NCBI GenBank assembly: GCA_038025085.1 | Contig: CM076153.1 | Location: forward strand, 15,103,001-15,167,000 | Length of the DNA: 64,000 bases | Source: Tetragonia tetragonoides | Taxonomy: Eukaryota > Streptophyta > Magnoliopsida > Caryophyllales > Aizoaceae | Reading direction: 5' to 3' | Shown: piece by piece, positions 26,346-37,227 of the stretch | Layout of the letters: every line of letters begins with the position of its first letter | How positions within the stretch are numbered: the stretch's first letter is position 1 | The notes under the pieces: generated by a model | Seen by the model: the letters and a program-made list of their open reading frames with translations, nothing else | The model's database searches: none | Told to the model about the DNA's origin: nothing | Position numbers and translations under genes: made by a program

Positions 26346-29309
26346 TTGTTTGAATTTAAGATTAAGCTAACATTGTTTTCGTTGTTTTCGTTAGATTCCT
26401 TTGGAGTGGTTCGGTGGTGATGGTGTTGATTACAGTACGCATTTCGTCACTGATGAGTTATTTGATAGTGATACAGATGCAATTAATTGGGCAAAACAAA
26501 TTGCACTTACTATCGGGTTTGAGTTGATAATTTCGTCACACAAGAAGAGTGGAAGCGTAAAATTGTTAAAATGCAATCGAGGTGAACGCTACAGAGGGGA
26601 ATTAAGAGACTTAGATACTGCTGCTCGGAAGAATACGAAAACAAAGGCTTGTAAATGTACGTTCCAGTTGAGAGCTCGGCAAGTGTATGGGTCCAGTAGT
26701 TGGATGATTGTCACATTGCCTGGGACTAGGGGTACGCACAACCATGACTTTGCTGTGTATCCTGAGGGATATCGTCAGATGAGTGGTCTTAGTCCTGGGT
26801 CAAAGAAACTCGTTCGTGACATGACTTCGGCACAAAAAAAGCCATGTGCTATCTTGGCCGCGATTAAGGAAAAATTTCCCGAGGACAATGCAACTAGACG
26901 GCATGTGTACAACCACAGAGATCGTATAAGGAAACTTGATTTTGAAGAGAGAGATGTCATTGGTCAGTTTCATCATTTAGCTGTGGCGAATAAGTACGTA
27001 CATTGGACAAGAGCCGACCGAGCTACTAATGAGGTAACTCACGTGTTCATGGCACACCCTACATCAATTCAGTTACTTCGGTCTTTTCGTTGGTTGATTG
27101 GCTTAGATTCCACGTACAAAACAAACAAGTATAAGATGCCGTTTGTTGAGATAGTGGGGATGACTCCAACCAATAAGAACTTCCTCATAGCTTATGCCAT
27201 TATGAAGGATGAGACTCAGGCAAGCTATGCGTGGGTCTTAGATAAGTTGAGGATGCTTATTGGAAATGATGTACACCCAACAGCAATTGTGACCGATCGT
27301 GAGCTAGGGTTGATGACACCTATTAGAGAGATATTTCCCGAGAGTGCCCATTTGCTCTGTACATGGCACATTAACAAAGTCGTTGAAGACAAAGTGTACA
27401 GACTTTGTGGAAAAGATAAGGCCGTCGCGCAGAGGTTCAAGAATGGGAGGTGGAAAATTATCATGGAAGCTTCCACAGAAGTTGCGTACGATAGAGCAGT
27501 GCGTACGATGAAGGTTAGTTGGAGGACTTACCCTCACGTGATATCCTATGTAGAGGAGACCTGGATGAGACACAAAGAGATGTTTGTGGCTGCGTGGACG
27601 AATAAGGTGCTACACCTTGGCAACACTACGACTTGCAGGGTGGAGAGTGCACATGCCGCGCTAAAACAGTGGTTGAACTCCTCAACTGGAGCTTTGGACA
27701 ATGTTTGGAACAAGGTCAACAAGTCAATCGAGTCACAAATAACTGAGATCAAGTACACACTTGAAGAGTGCAGAAAACGAAGAAGTGTGGTGTACTCGGG
27801 TTTCCCATTCAACTATCTGACCGGGTATGTTTCCCATTACTGCTTACAAATATTATTGGCTGAGCTGAACAGGATGAGAGAATTGAGTCACCAAGTATTT
27901 GATCGTTGCGGTTGTGTATTGAGATCCACTCATCAGATCCCGTGTGCGTGTGAGTTGAAAACGGCCACGGATACGGGCACGCCAATTAGCTTGAATAGTG
28001 TCCATAAATTTTGGCGAACACTCGTTATTAGTGATGCAGTGGAGATAGCTACGCTTGACATGACTGAGCATCCATCTGAGGACCATCGATACTTTCGGTC
28101 TCTGGTCGACGAGGTTAACTCAAGCGACCCGGCAGTTGTGCGCAACATATCTGTCCTTATGAATGAGCAGCTTCATCCTGAGGAAGCGAGTTACGTCGAG
28201 CCGGAAGCGAACACGACAGTCAGAGGTCGACCGAGAGGGAGTTCCTCTACCAGACGTGATCCTAGTTCATGGGAGTACTCCCAGAGGGGTCGTGGTCGCC
28301 CTAGGTCATCCAGTTCGAGCCGCGGGCGTGGTCGTACCTCATCCTCATCGAGTAACTTCGTAAACAGTACTGGTATGAAAACCCATAATTTATTAACATG
28401 TACATAATGTTGTTACTTTTTGATAAGTACTATTATTGGCTTTCTATTATATTGTCTTGCAGCTGGACACGCAATAGATATCACTGAATTCTATCATGTT
28501 AACAAAATTCCGGGAATCATCGTACCTTTCATTGAAGGATATCTCGATGTGCTTGGGGATGGTAATTGCGGTTTCCGTGTCATTGCGGACTACATTTTCG
28601 GAGACCAAGAGCAATGGCGAGTGGCGAGAGTTTGCATTGCACACGAACTCTTAGCTAACCGAGCATTGTACGAAAACTTATACGTTGAAGGGGTCGACGC
28701 TGGTTACCGCCGTATTATGTGGGACGGAGGTGCGTGTAACGATGATCACTAGATGACAGTAATTGAGGATTTGTTCCCGATTGCCAACCTCTTCAATGCA
28801 GCGATTATGTTATTCGGATACGGCAGCGGAAGGGGGTTATATTCTTGTTACACAGTGCTACCGTTCCAAGCACCTTCGACTGCTACACGTCCAAGTAGGG
28901 AAATTGTCATGTGTCATTTAGGTGATTCGTATTCCCATTATATCCGTCTGGATTTAGCCTCAGATTTCCCTGTTCCTTCGATATGCGAAGCATGGTTTAC
29001 TTTCCGTTCTGATAGTGTCGCTGGTTGGGAGCAAATGTATGTTACGCGAAGAGCACATTGGGATCGTTTAGCGAGGTCGATGTAATTGAATGTTTTGCGT
29101 GATTGTTATACTTATATCATTGTCACATTTTTGTGTGATTGTTATATTTTGCATGTGGAGAGTGGTCGTGATTATTGGAGGTAAATAAAACAACAAATTA
29201 CAATAAAACAAAAAATGTAAATAAGAAACAACAAATTACAATAACACAAATAAATAATAACAATAACAATGAAACTCTTATAATAACAAATTCATCTAGG
29301 GTCAATACA

Positions 29310-31271
29310 TCATTTGGCAGCCCGCCAATCTCTCATAAACTCGTCCATAAATGATCGAGGACCTTCCGCTTGCTCCGGAGGAATCAAAGTAATGGAAGAC
29401 TCAAATCCGACGGCTAGACGATTCACCCACTGCAAAAAAGTAACAATGAGTGTGAGTTCAGAGATATGTAATACGTAAAAAAATATATATTTTAGTTAAT
29501 CACTTACATAATCGCTGTTGGATCGTGGAGGAATCACAGGTGCTGCAGCGTCACGTATCAGCCGAGGGTGGGAGTGAAGGTAGTACCATGCGAGGTAGTC
29601 ATCCGTACATGCTGTGGGATCTGACGTGGATGCCTGAAACCCATGGAGACCAAGAATGTAAAATCCCGGGAACATACGCCAAGCATCAGATGAGATCCGT
29701 TCGGGGAAGACAACCTTGTACGAACGACTGCTCCATGACCTGATCGCTTTGACTGGCCTAAAGATCGGGGTTGGGATACTCTGTACGTACCCGATTTGTC
29801 GTAAACAACGACCAGGCATGTACGGTTCGATAATATCCCGATACTGTAGCCACCCCATGAATACAGTCCTCGGTACAGATACTGCCGGGTTAGAACCGTA
29901 CGGCAGCCACACCACCTACGTAGAAATGTTGAAAGTTACGGTGAAGTAAAAAAACATAGCAAACGACGAAATAAATCATGAACACCGATAACTAAATGAC
30001 GTATCTCTGTCGCTCGCAGATGATCCAAGCGTCTACGTAAGGAGTCCAGTCGACCCACGTCCTTGCCCTCAGCCAGGGCACTCCATACGGACGCACGGGG
30101 AGCCTCGTCGTCCCCGACAACCATCCGCTCCCGATGAGGTCGGAAGCAGGGAAAGTACTCGTATATCCATGCCTGCAAGAGAGTTAGGCATCCGCAGATG
30201 CCCTGAGAATCCCCGCGACTAGCTATACCGAGCTGACGATATAGGAAGGCGAGGGCAGCAGATCCCCAAGAGAAGTCATGCACCGTATCGACACTGTCGT
30301 CCATCACCTCCATCACGCAGGAGGGTCTAATACGGTTACCACTCTTGTCGACAAACAAGGTGGATCCAATAAGTAACCACATCCAAGCTGTCGCCTGGAT
30401 GTCATCTATTTGCTCACGGCAAAGCTCAAAAACCGACTCCGTGAGGACCGCACCGCCCTGCCAGTGGCTACACATCAGTTCTTCTGGGCTGACCCCGAGA
30501 ACCTCCATGGCCGCCGTCTGCAGCTGCCCATCCCGTCCCTCATTGGAAACGAGCTCTCCGTCTCCAGGAATCCGAAGAATATGCCATACATCGTGCAACA
30601 TGATCGTCATCTCTCCGAACGGCATGTGGAACGAGTTCGTATCCGGCTGCCACCTTTCCACGAATGCAGATATCAGGGGGAAGTCAATATGTCTGAACAT
30701 AATGTCTGCCAGGTGTGATAACCCAGTCCCCTCGATCTGGGCCCTCATCTCGGCCGACATCTCCGCTCGCCACTGACTCAGCCGCTGACAGACGTTCCAT
30801 CGGTTCTGACACTTCAAGAGACCCCTCATCTCTCCATTCCACATACGAGACGCTACGTGGCCCAGGAAGCTCGGTATGACACTATCATCCGCCGGCCCAC
30901 CGGGCACAGGCTCTGTAACAAGCCACGTAGTGTCGTCCTCCGCTCTAGATCGTTTGCCAGTACTGGACGACCCAGTACTAACAAACCTACCGCCTCTGCC
31001 CTTCACCACGCGCCAATCTGAGGATAATTCGACGCCAATCTGATCATCGTCTTGCTCACCGGAGTAGAACTCGCTAGTTGCGTAATCGTCTTGCTCAGCA
31101 GTCATCTCCCTCATCCGAACTGCCTCTCTCTGTCTCCGTACAGAGGCATCAATCCCGCGCGTCCTCGTGTGACGCGGTCCTGAACCAGGTAGTTCACTAA
31201 ATAACCGAGGCACCGATTTACCGGCTCCTCCCATCTATCATTTCAAATTTTTAATTAATTAAACAATAATC

Positions 31272-31325
<54 letters not shown>

Positions 31326-31360
31326 GATAAATAATAATAATAATAATAATAATAACAATA

Positions 31361-31419
<59 letters not shown>

Positions 31420-31428
31420 TAAACAATA

Positions 31429-31460
<32 letters not shown>

Positions 31461-31462
31461 TA

Positions 31463-31500
<38 letters not shown>

Positions 31501-31954
31501 TAAATAATAATAATAATAAATAATAATAATAATAATAATAAATAATTTTTTTTTTGTGTCGGTCGTCTGGTCTCAGACGACTCACCCAAGGGTGAGTCGT
31601 CGGCCGATCTCGACTCACCCTTGGGTGAGTCGTCTGCCTGTCTCGACTCACCCAAGGGTGAGTCGTCTGCGGCCGACGACTACCCTTGGGCGAGTCGAGA
31701 TCGGCAGACGACTCACCCTTGGGTGAGTCGAGATCGGCAGACGATCGACGCAAAAAAAAAAAAAAAAAAAAAAAACACAACTTCAATTCATAACTTCACG
31801 ATTCAATTCAAGGCAAAAAATATTCAATTCAAGGCAAAAAAAATTCAATTCAAACAAAAAAAAAAAAAAATCGAAAAGTTACCCCCCCGCGCCGTCGGTC
31901 GCCGCCTCCCTCGCCGTCGAAACCTCTGCCGCCGCTGCCGCTAGCACTTGACAT
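29310..31954 (-). CDS. Plant mobile domain (PMD, MAIN-like) protein encoded by the MULE
   Basis: Exons on the minus strand: 31954-31883, 31234-29993, 29915-29508 and 29429-29310; 614 codons with stop. Three introns fit in phase. Two have good donors (GTAACT, GTAAGT) and the one at 29992 (GTTATC) is weak. The N-terminus is Gly/Arg-rich (24 residues in exon 1), followed by a charged region. The PMD (PF10536-type) follows: LADIMFRHIDFPLISAFVERW, then FHMPFGEMTIMLHDVWHIL and the C-terminal VWLPYG, MPGRCLRQIGYVQ and WYYLHSHPRL motifs. The domain is known from MAIN/MAIL1, which silence transposons, and from transposon-borne relatives. No disabling change was found. It shares its terminal promoter region and intron-1 design with the transposase gene at the other end. 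The role in transposition or anti-silencing is not shown by the sequence. Confidence 0.85.
31262..31550. repeat. (AAT)n microsatellite in PMD intron 1
   Basis: Nearly 290 bp of AAT units with a few AAC, AACGAT and AAAT interruptions lie in intron 1 of the PMD gene (31882-31235). It is the counterpart of the ATT tract at 26267-26345. Long poly-Leu/Tyr/Ile frames through it are artefacts. Confidence 0.97.
31578..31730. repeat. Palindrome array in PMD intron 1, five units
   Basis: Five copies of the same palindrome seen at 26049-26234 are present at 31578-31599, 31611-31632, 31644-31665, 31677-31697 (one base missing) and 31709-31730, again with a period near 33 bp. Relative to its own gene the order is the same as on the left: T-rich tract, array, GACGACCGACA-type boundary, A-tract, trinucleotide microsatellite. 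The two arrays are therefore inverted copies of one structure. Confidence 0.93.
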
Positions 31955-32368
31955 GGTCGTGGTGGTGGTGGTGGTGGTTGCCGGTGTGATGGTGTGGTGG
32001 TGAGGATGAGTGAGTGAGGAAGAGAGGATGAGTGAGAGTGGATGAGTGAGAGTGAGTGAGGAAGAGGGGTGGGTGAGGGTAAAATTGGAAAGGGGGGGCG
32101 GTAACTAGTAAAAAGGGGCGGTATTTAGCAATTCACAGCGTGAGCCACCCAACAGTACATGTGTTAACCAGTTTCCAACAACCAATGAAAAATATAAAAG
32201 ACCAACAAACAAGCAGTCACTAAAAGATAACATCATTGTCAACTGACAGTGAAATCAGCAACAAAATCCCAATCTTGGTTGAACATGAATGTGAGATAGA
32301 TAGATAGATAAAGCTTAAAACTCTTTAAACCATTTTTAGCCATTTTCTCTCTCCTAGTCTCCCTCCCT
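31955..32368. promoter_or_regulatory. Shared upstream region between the MULE PMD gene and fibrillin 5
   Basis: The PMD start codon (minus, 31954) and the fibrillin 5 start codon (plus, 32369) face away from each other, 414 bp apart. The interval holds the PMD 5' leader (GT-rich, CT-rich on its own strand), the right terminal inverted repeat (32060-32131), and about 237 bp of original fibrillin 5 upstream DNA ending in a CT-rich leader (TTTTCTCTCTCCTAG). No core promoter motif is claimed. Confidence 0.55.
32060..32131. repeat. MULE right terminal inverted repeat
   Basis: Read inverted it gives TTGCTAAATACCGCCCC, then ACTAGTTACCGCCCCCC and CCAATTTTACCCTCACCC, matching the left end with several substitutions and a 3-base gap. 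The neighbouring bases (TTCACAGCG) do not repeat the left flank (CCAAGAGGGG). Confidence 0.8.
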
Positions 32369-32651
32369 ATGGCTGCTAAGCTTGTGCAGCCACCAATCCC
32401 AGCTTCACACTTAGTTTCACAAGTACCCAAACTCAAAAACTCACTAACACTCTCATCTTCAACTCCAAGAGCAATATGCCCAAGATTGAAACGCAACCCA
32501 TCTGGGTATAGACCCAATCAATCCTTCAGAGCAGCAGCAACAGCAGAGGAACAAAGTTCTGAACTTCTTGAGAATGAAAAAGACAATATTACCCTGACCA
32601 AAACCAACATTTACCAGGCTGTTGAAGGTGCATTTTCTCCTGGTTTCCACA

Positions 32652-32682
<31 letters not shown>

Positions 32683-34524
32683 GCTTATCAAATTCAATTT
32701 TGGTTAATTGGTATATAGTATGATGTTTTTATATGTTATTAAGGTATCAATAGAGGTGTGTTTGGGGTTACATCTGCTAAGAAGAAAGAGATTGAAGATT
32801 TAGTTATGCAACTTGAAGCTCAAAACCCAACAGCCAATCCCACCCTCAATTTGGAAAAGGTAATAATAAATATTCATTGCACTTGGTATGTTTGGAAAAT
32901 TCATATCTAGGAACTAATTTATTAGCTTGTTTACTTATTTTTGACCCTTGTTTCTTGTAATTGGAAGGTCAGTGGATGTTGGAAGCTTATTTACAGTACA
33001 ATTACAATATTGGGTTCAAAGAGAACTAAGCTTGGGTTGAGAAGTTTTGTAAATTTGGGGGACTTTTTACAGATCATTGATATTGCTGAGGTATGATTAG
33101 TTTGTGCTTCAATAATCTCATTTTACTGACTTTTCAAACTGGATATTTTTTGAAATTTATTAAGCCCTCAAGTTTAATGATTTTGCTTTGGGTTAATGCT
33201 TTTAATTCTGTACTTTCCTCATCATATTGTAATAATCATATATTCATATCCCTGCAGACAGGAAAAATCATACACCTATTTATCTGGATAAATGTTCCCA
33301 TCAAAAAAAAGGAAAAAAATAAAAAATAAAAAGCAGAGTTTTTACTGAGCAATGTAATCGAACTCTGATGACTGACAGACTGACTATCCGAGAAAATTGG
33401 CTACAAATTTTGACCTCCCGATTAAATTCGTGGCGTAAGTGACTAATTGTTGTAGTGAGTATTTCAAATCTGTCGCTTTTGTACACCATTGTGAAATTTT
33501 GGTGTAATATGATTAACAAAACATATGGCTGGTTATTCTTATGAGTATGTAAGTTCTTACTAACATTACATCCATTATATTGAGGCTAAGTTGGTGATTT
33601 ATGATGGTTGAAACTTGAAAGTGATCAGCTATTTGCCAGTGAATAATTATTACTCGTATAATGTTTGTAGTATTTCATTTTCTACTACATATTCATAAGG
33701 CTATTGATCTGATGTTTTATGATGCCAAAAATGGAGAGCAAAGCAGTCAATGTACTCAAGTTCAGTGCAAGGGGAATGAATATGCTAAGTGGTCAGCTGA
33801 CAATTCAATCCTCCTTCAGTGTAGCATCGTTGTCGGTAAACTTATCGACCTTAATCTCTTCTCTGTTCACTGATTTAAGCCCACAAAAGGAGAGATCTTG
33901 AAATCAGTATTTGTTCTGTTAATAATCTTGTATATGCACAGAGAGTAAACATCAAGTATGAAAGCTCCCAGATCACTCCAGAGCAGGTATATGTTTATGT
34001 TTACTACTCTGCTTCTGATAAAGTGCATTATGTATTTACCATTTACCTCTTGATGGTTAAACTAACCTCATTTCTGACTCATTTGATGGTAAAACTTGTA
34101 GTTGATGAATTTGTTCAAGAAAAACTATGACCTCTTGCTCAACATATTCAACCCGGAAGGCTGGCTTGATATAACGTATCCTTTTTTGTCACATCTTTAA
34201 CTTCAACATTGCCCCAGTGCCTCTAAAGAGGAGTAAGGGGCGAGAGGGCAAGCGTGCACAGCCTACCTCCTATTAAAAATAGAGATGTTGTTTTTGTTTG
34301 GCCGTCTTGTTTTGATCAGTTATTTCACAATATATTAACAAGTGTAGGTAGTTTGTCGTGTCAGTTCGATTTAGAGTTCATCGTATTCCGAACCGGGACA
34401 AACTGATTTATCCTTGATTGATGGAATGATTTGAAGATATTTAGATGACACTATGAAGATAGGGAGGGATGATAAAGGCAACATCTTCATACTAGAAAGG
34501 TCAACATACAGTGATCAACCTTAA
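32369..34524 (+). CDS. FBN5: Fibrillin 5 (plastid-lipid-associated protein, PAP family)
   Basis: Seven exons: 32369-32627, 32744-32859, 32968-33090, 33737-33835, 33942-33986, 34102-34175 and 34437-34524, all GT-AG and in phase, 267 residues. Residues 1 to about 55 are Ser/Pro/Arg-rich with few acidics, a likely chloroplast transit peptide. The PAP/fibrillin domain follows: [18 protein letters not shown], then [48 protein letters not shown] and [14 protein letters not shown]. In Arabidopsis FBN5 binds solanesyl-diphosphate synthases and supports plastoquinone-9 synthesis. The sequence closely fits the At5g09820 type rather than other fibrillins. A MULE ends about 237 bp upstream of the ATG. 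The next gene downstream is BolA2, the same order as in Arabidopsis. Confidence 0.93.
34195..34310 (+). mobile_element. Au/TS-type SINE fragment in fibrillin 5 intron 6
   Basis: CTTCAACATTGCCCCAGTGCC with AAAGAGG and GTGCACAGCCT, plus TGTTGTTTTTG, matches the copy at 20514-20700 in order and wording. Only part of the element is present. Confidence 0.55.
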
Positions 34525-35296
34525 CTAGGTCTTATTCTTTCATGTGCATGAAGATTTCACAAAGGCTCTCCCCAAGTCATTGTAATAAATGATTAATTTG
34601 GTCACGGTCTCACAAAAGATCAACTATGATAGAATTGCCATCATTTTTTCTTTTACATGTTATTGTAACTTAAGGTTTTTTTTTTATAGTACTAGACAAA
34701 AATGCCATGCATTTTCAAAGTTGCATTTGCTTGTGCAACTTAATTTTAAGGAATGTTGTATGACAAATTGTTTTGTATTCTCCAAGTGCCCTGATTATAT
34801 AGTTACAATATCATAAGAATTAGTCTACAATTTTAGTAACCTTTTTGGTGTGGAAAATAGATCGTTCTAACTTCCAATAACCATTTTGTCTGCAATTAGC
34901 TAGATATTATGTCTCTCGATACTTATCACTTGTGAAATTTATCAATATCATTTATTTAGCTTCAATAATGTGATACATGACAAAACTCTTAAAATATACT
35001 GTATTGCATAATCACATGCTGAAATAATATAATGGGGAGCATTTTTATCTGATTGATAATCATTAATTTGTCAGGAAATACCTAGTATAACCTACTAGTA
35101 CAAGAATGCTTTGTCTAATAGACATTAGACACATACCAACATGAGGAAAAGGTGTTAAAAGCGACAATTGAATGAGAAAGTTCCTCATTTTTTTTCTTGC
35201 TTGCATTTTGCGTGGGAGAATGTGTTGCTCAATGCACCACTTCGCCAAGTACAAATAAAAAATTATGCTTGTGTATGGTATTATCTGCAACTATTA

Positions 35297-35591
35297 GGTG
35301 GCGTTTACTTGCTTGCAATCAAATTCAATGCAATGCAATTATTTTATAGGGTAGATGTGAGATGGAAAAGGAAGAAAGGGAGAAAGGAGATGAAAAATGT
35401 GACATTGATTACATCATCCAAAGTAATCATCATTACATGGAAAAAATTAAACAAGTGTGATTACATTGAATGATGCAATTAACCCCAAATTTTCCATCTC
35501 TATCCTATCACTCCTTCATTTTTCACCCCTCATCTACTCTATAAAGTGATTGTATTGCATTGCATTTGATTGTAAGCAAGTAAACGAGCCC
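35297..35591. mobile_element. Tourist-like MITE (PIF/Harbinger)
   Basis: A 295-bp element has terminal inverted repeats GGTGGCGTTTACTTGCTT and, inverted, GGGCTCGTTTACTTGCTT. The match continues through ACAATCAAATGCAATGCAAT-type sequence for over 45 bp. Both ends are flanked by TTA (35294-35296 and 35592-35594), the 3-bp duplication typical of PIF/Harbinger. No coding sequence is present. Confidence 0.85.
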
Positions 35592-36478
35592 TTAGTATCT
35601 TACATTAGTCACTCTCCCAAATCATTAAGGGGCAAAGATTCCATGGTTTTGAAATGAAACCAAATTCATACACATTAGATTTAACTTTATAAAATTAGCA
35701 AAAAAAAAAAACATTTAACATTACAAAATGAGATGAAAAGCGAACTTGGTAAAAAAGTTTACACTAGGTATTTCCTCGCAAATATCTATTTTTAAGGTGT
35801 TTTCCTGCTAATAAAGATTTACTGGAGTAGCCAAAGGATATGTGCCTTTTGGAACTGTAAGCACTTGATTTGGACAATAGAATCATGGAGCTCTGGTTTT
35901 AGAGCCTCCCTAATTTTCCTAGTATGTTATGTCAAATGAAAAATAAACCAAACTTTCACTTCCCATTAGATAACTTGTGTGACTAACCTAATGACGCATA
36001 ATTGTCTTGATCCCATTTAACTTTTCCAAAAGTTTGCACGTTTCAATGACTACCCCAATTTTTTTTGATGGGTGTTATGTACAATCATAAACTCTCGCAT
36101 TAGAATCATATGCTACATGTCAAGATTGTCGGTGCAAATTGCACTCTCAAAGTAAGGGTGTGTTCTTTTCCCACGTATTCTCATTGACTAAGTAAGGTCC
36201 TGTCACTGATTTTCATTGATTGAATAATGACATGTCACTGATTTCAACTGATTCGATAATATCCTGTCACTGATTTTCACAGATTCATTAAGGTTCTGCC
36301 ACTGATTCTGTGAAAACTGAGAAATGATATGTCTTGTTCCGCTGATTTTCACTTATTGGACAAGGTTCTGCCACTAATTTCCAATAATTGCGTAATGTCT
36401 AATAAGTGAAAAACAACACATCCTAAATACGTGCTCAACATTTCTCAAAGTTTTTTTTTTTGATCTTTTTTAAGCATA

Positions 36479-36836
36479 AGAGATGGCACTGGGCACGATT
36501 AGCACGAGACACAGCACGACCGAGCACGCTTTTGGCACAGCATGACACGGGCACGGAGTAAGCACGGGCACGAATGACTGGGCCTGGATTTTGAAAAGAA
36601 AGCACGGTGGGACACGGTCAGGCACGGCACGACAAAAATTTAAATATTATTTGAAGATAACATGGGCACGGCACGCACTACACGAGCATGGCACGATACA
36701 AGCACGAGCACGGACACGACCTGAGCCTACCTTTTGAAAGAGTAGGCACGACACGGCACGATATGAAACACGACAACTATAAACACGGCACGCCACGACA
36801 CTGTTACGAAGCACGAAGGCACGACACGAAGCCATC
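36479..36836. mobile_element. CACG-rich non-autonomous element with a 10-bp target duplication
   Basis: A 358-bp stretch is made largely of GGCACG, GCACGA and ACACGG motifs, quite unlike the surrounding AT-rich DNA. It is bounded by a perfect 10-bp direct repeat, TTTAAGCATA, at 36469-36478 and 36837-36846. The ends AGAGATGGC and (inverted) GATGGC form a short inverted repeat. An 8-10-bp duplication fits hAT or Mutator; the superfamily is not certain. Confidence 0.7.
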
Positions 36837-37227
36837 TTTAAGCATATGCTTCTGGAGTTCTAGTTCAACCTACCTTCATAAAAGAGAAGGAAAACAGGAA
36901 GGAAAATTAAAAAGAACAAAGAAAAGGAAAAAGAAAAAGAAAAGGCTTCCAAGCCTTCCAAATTAGGTCCATCAAGAATCACATTCTTGGACTGGGATAA
37001 CATTACAACACCACCAGTTTGGGCTGTATTGGATAATAAGGGTCGGGCCTTAGCGTACAAACAACGCAGAATTTTGTCAGAACAGAATATCCAATTCAGC
37101 GAACTATATATAAGGACAGTGAATTACCTTAGCTTACCTTATTTGGTAGCATTATACAAAAAAAAAAAAAATAAAAAAAAAATTGAACTGCATAGAATTC
37201 AATACAGAAAGAGAAAATTGAGAATTA

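Larger units (their letters stand above)
25956..29085 (+). pseudogene. MULE transposase fused to an OTU-type cysteine protease domain, interrupted by one in-frame TAG
   Basis: Exons 25956-25997, 26395-28372 and 28463-29085; introns are GT-AG and in phase, 881 codons including the final stop. The N-terminal part has a FAR1/WRKY-GCM1-like pattern (Cys in LLKCNRG and KACKCTF, then THNHD). The MULE transposase domain is around residues 240-340, with GLDSTYK (Asp ~250), FLIAYAIMKDE, IVTDRE (Asp ~313) and LLCTWHINK. A SWIM-like CGC..PCAC motif follows. A Ser/Arg-rich tail with two RGRPR AT-hook-like motifs (~624-642) joins an OTU domain: LGDGNCGFR (Asp706, Cys709) and SHYIRL (His832). Codon 770 is TAG (28750-28752) and the frame stays open for 111 more codons, so the product would lose the putative catalytic His. 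TAG probably replaced TGG in a DHWM motif. The transposase domain itself is uninterrupted. Confidence 0.85.
25773..32131. mobile_element. 6.36-kb MULE carrying transposase-OTU and PMD genes
   Basis: Left end TTGTTACTAAATGCCGCCCC and right end (inverted) TTGCTAAATACCGCCCC are related. Similarity continues through ACTAG(G/T)TACCGCCCCCC, TTCCAATTTT and a CT-rich leader on each side. The element contains two convergent genes (25956-29085 + and 31954-29310 -), separated by about 225 bp of 3' flank. Homology between the ends extends, diverged, through the first exon position into the first intron of each gene, where matching palindrome arrays and trinucleotide microsatellites lie. The MULE transposase domain sets the superfamily. 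No 8-11-bp target duplication is visible beside the ends, so the exact ends could be off by a few bases, or the insertion is old or rearranged. Confidence 0.85.
34525..37227. other. Intergenic: fibrillin 5 to BolA2, AT-rich with two small transposons
   Basis: No gene was seen. It contains the Tourist-like element 35297-35591 and the CACG-rich element 36479-36836, listed separately. The last roughly 150 bp (a purine-rich stretch and A tracts before the ATG) should contain the BolA2 leader. Confidence 0.6.

Noticed and set aside
31251..31786. Long minus-strand frames of poly-Leu, poly-Tyr or poly-Ile
   Set aside because: They are readings of the (AAT)n microsatellite inside PMD intron 1, not genes.
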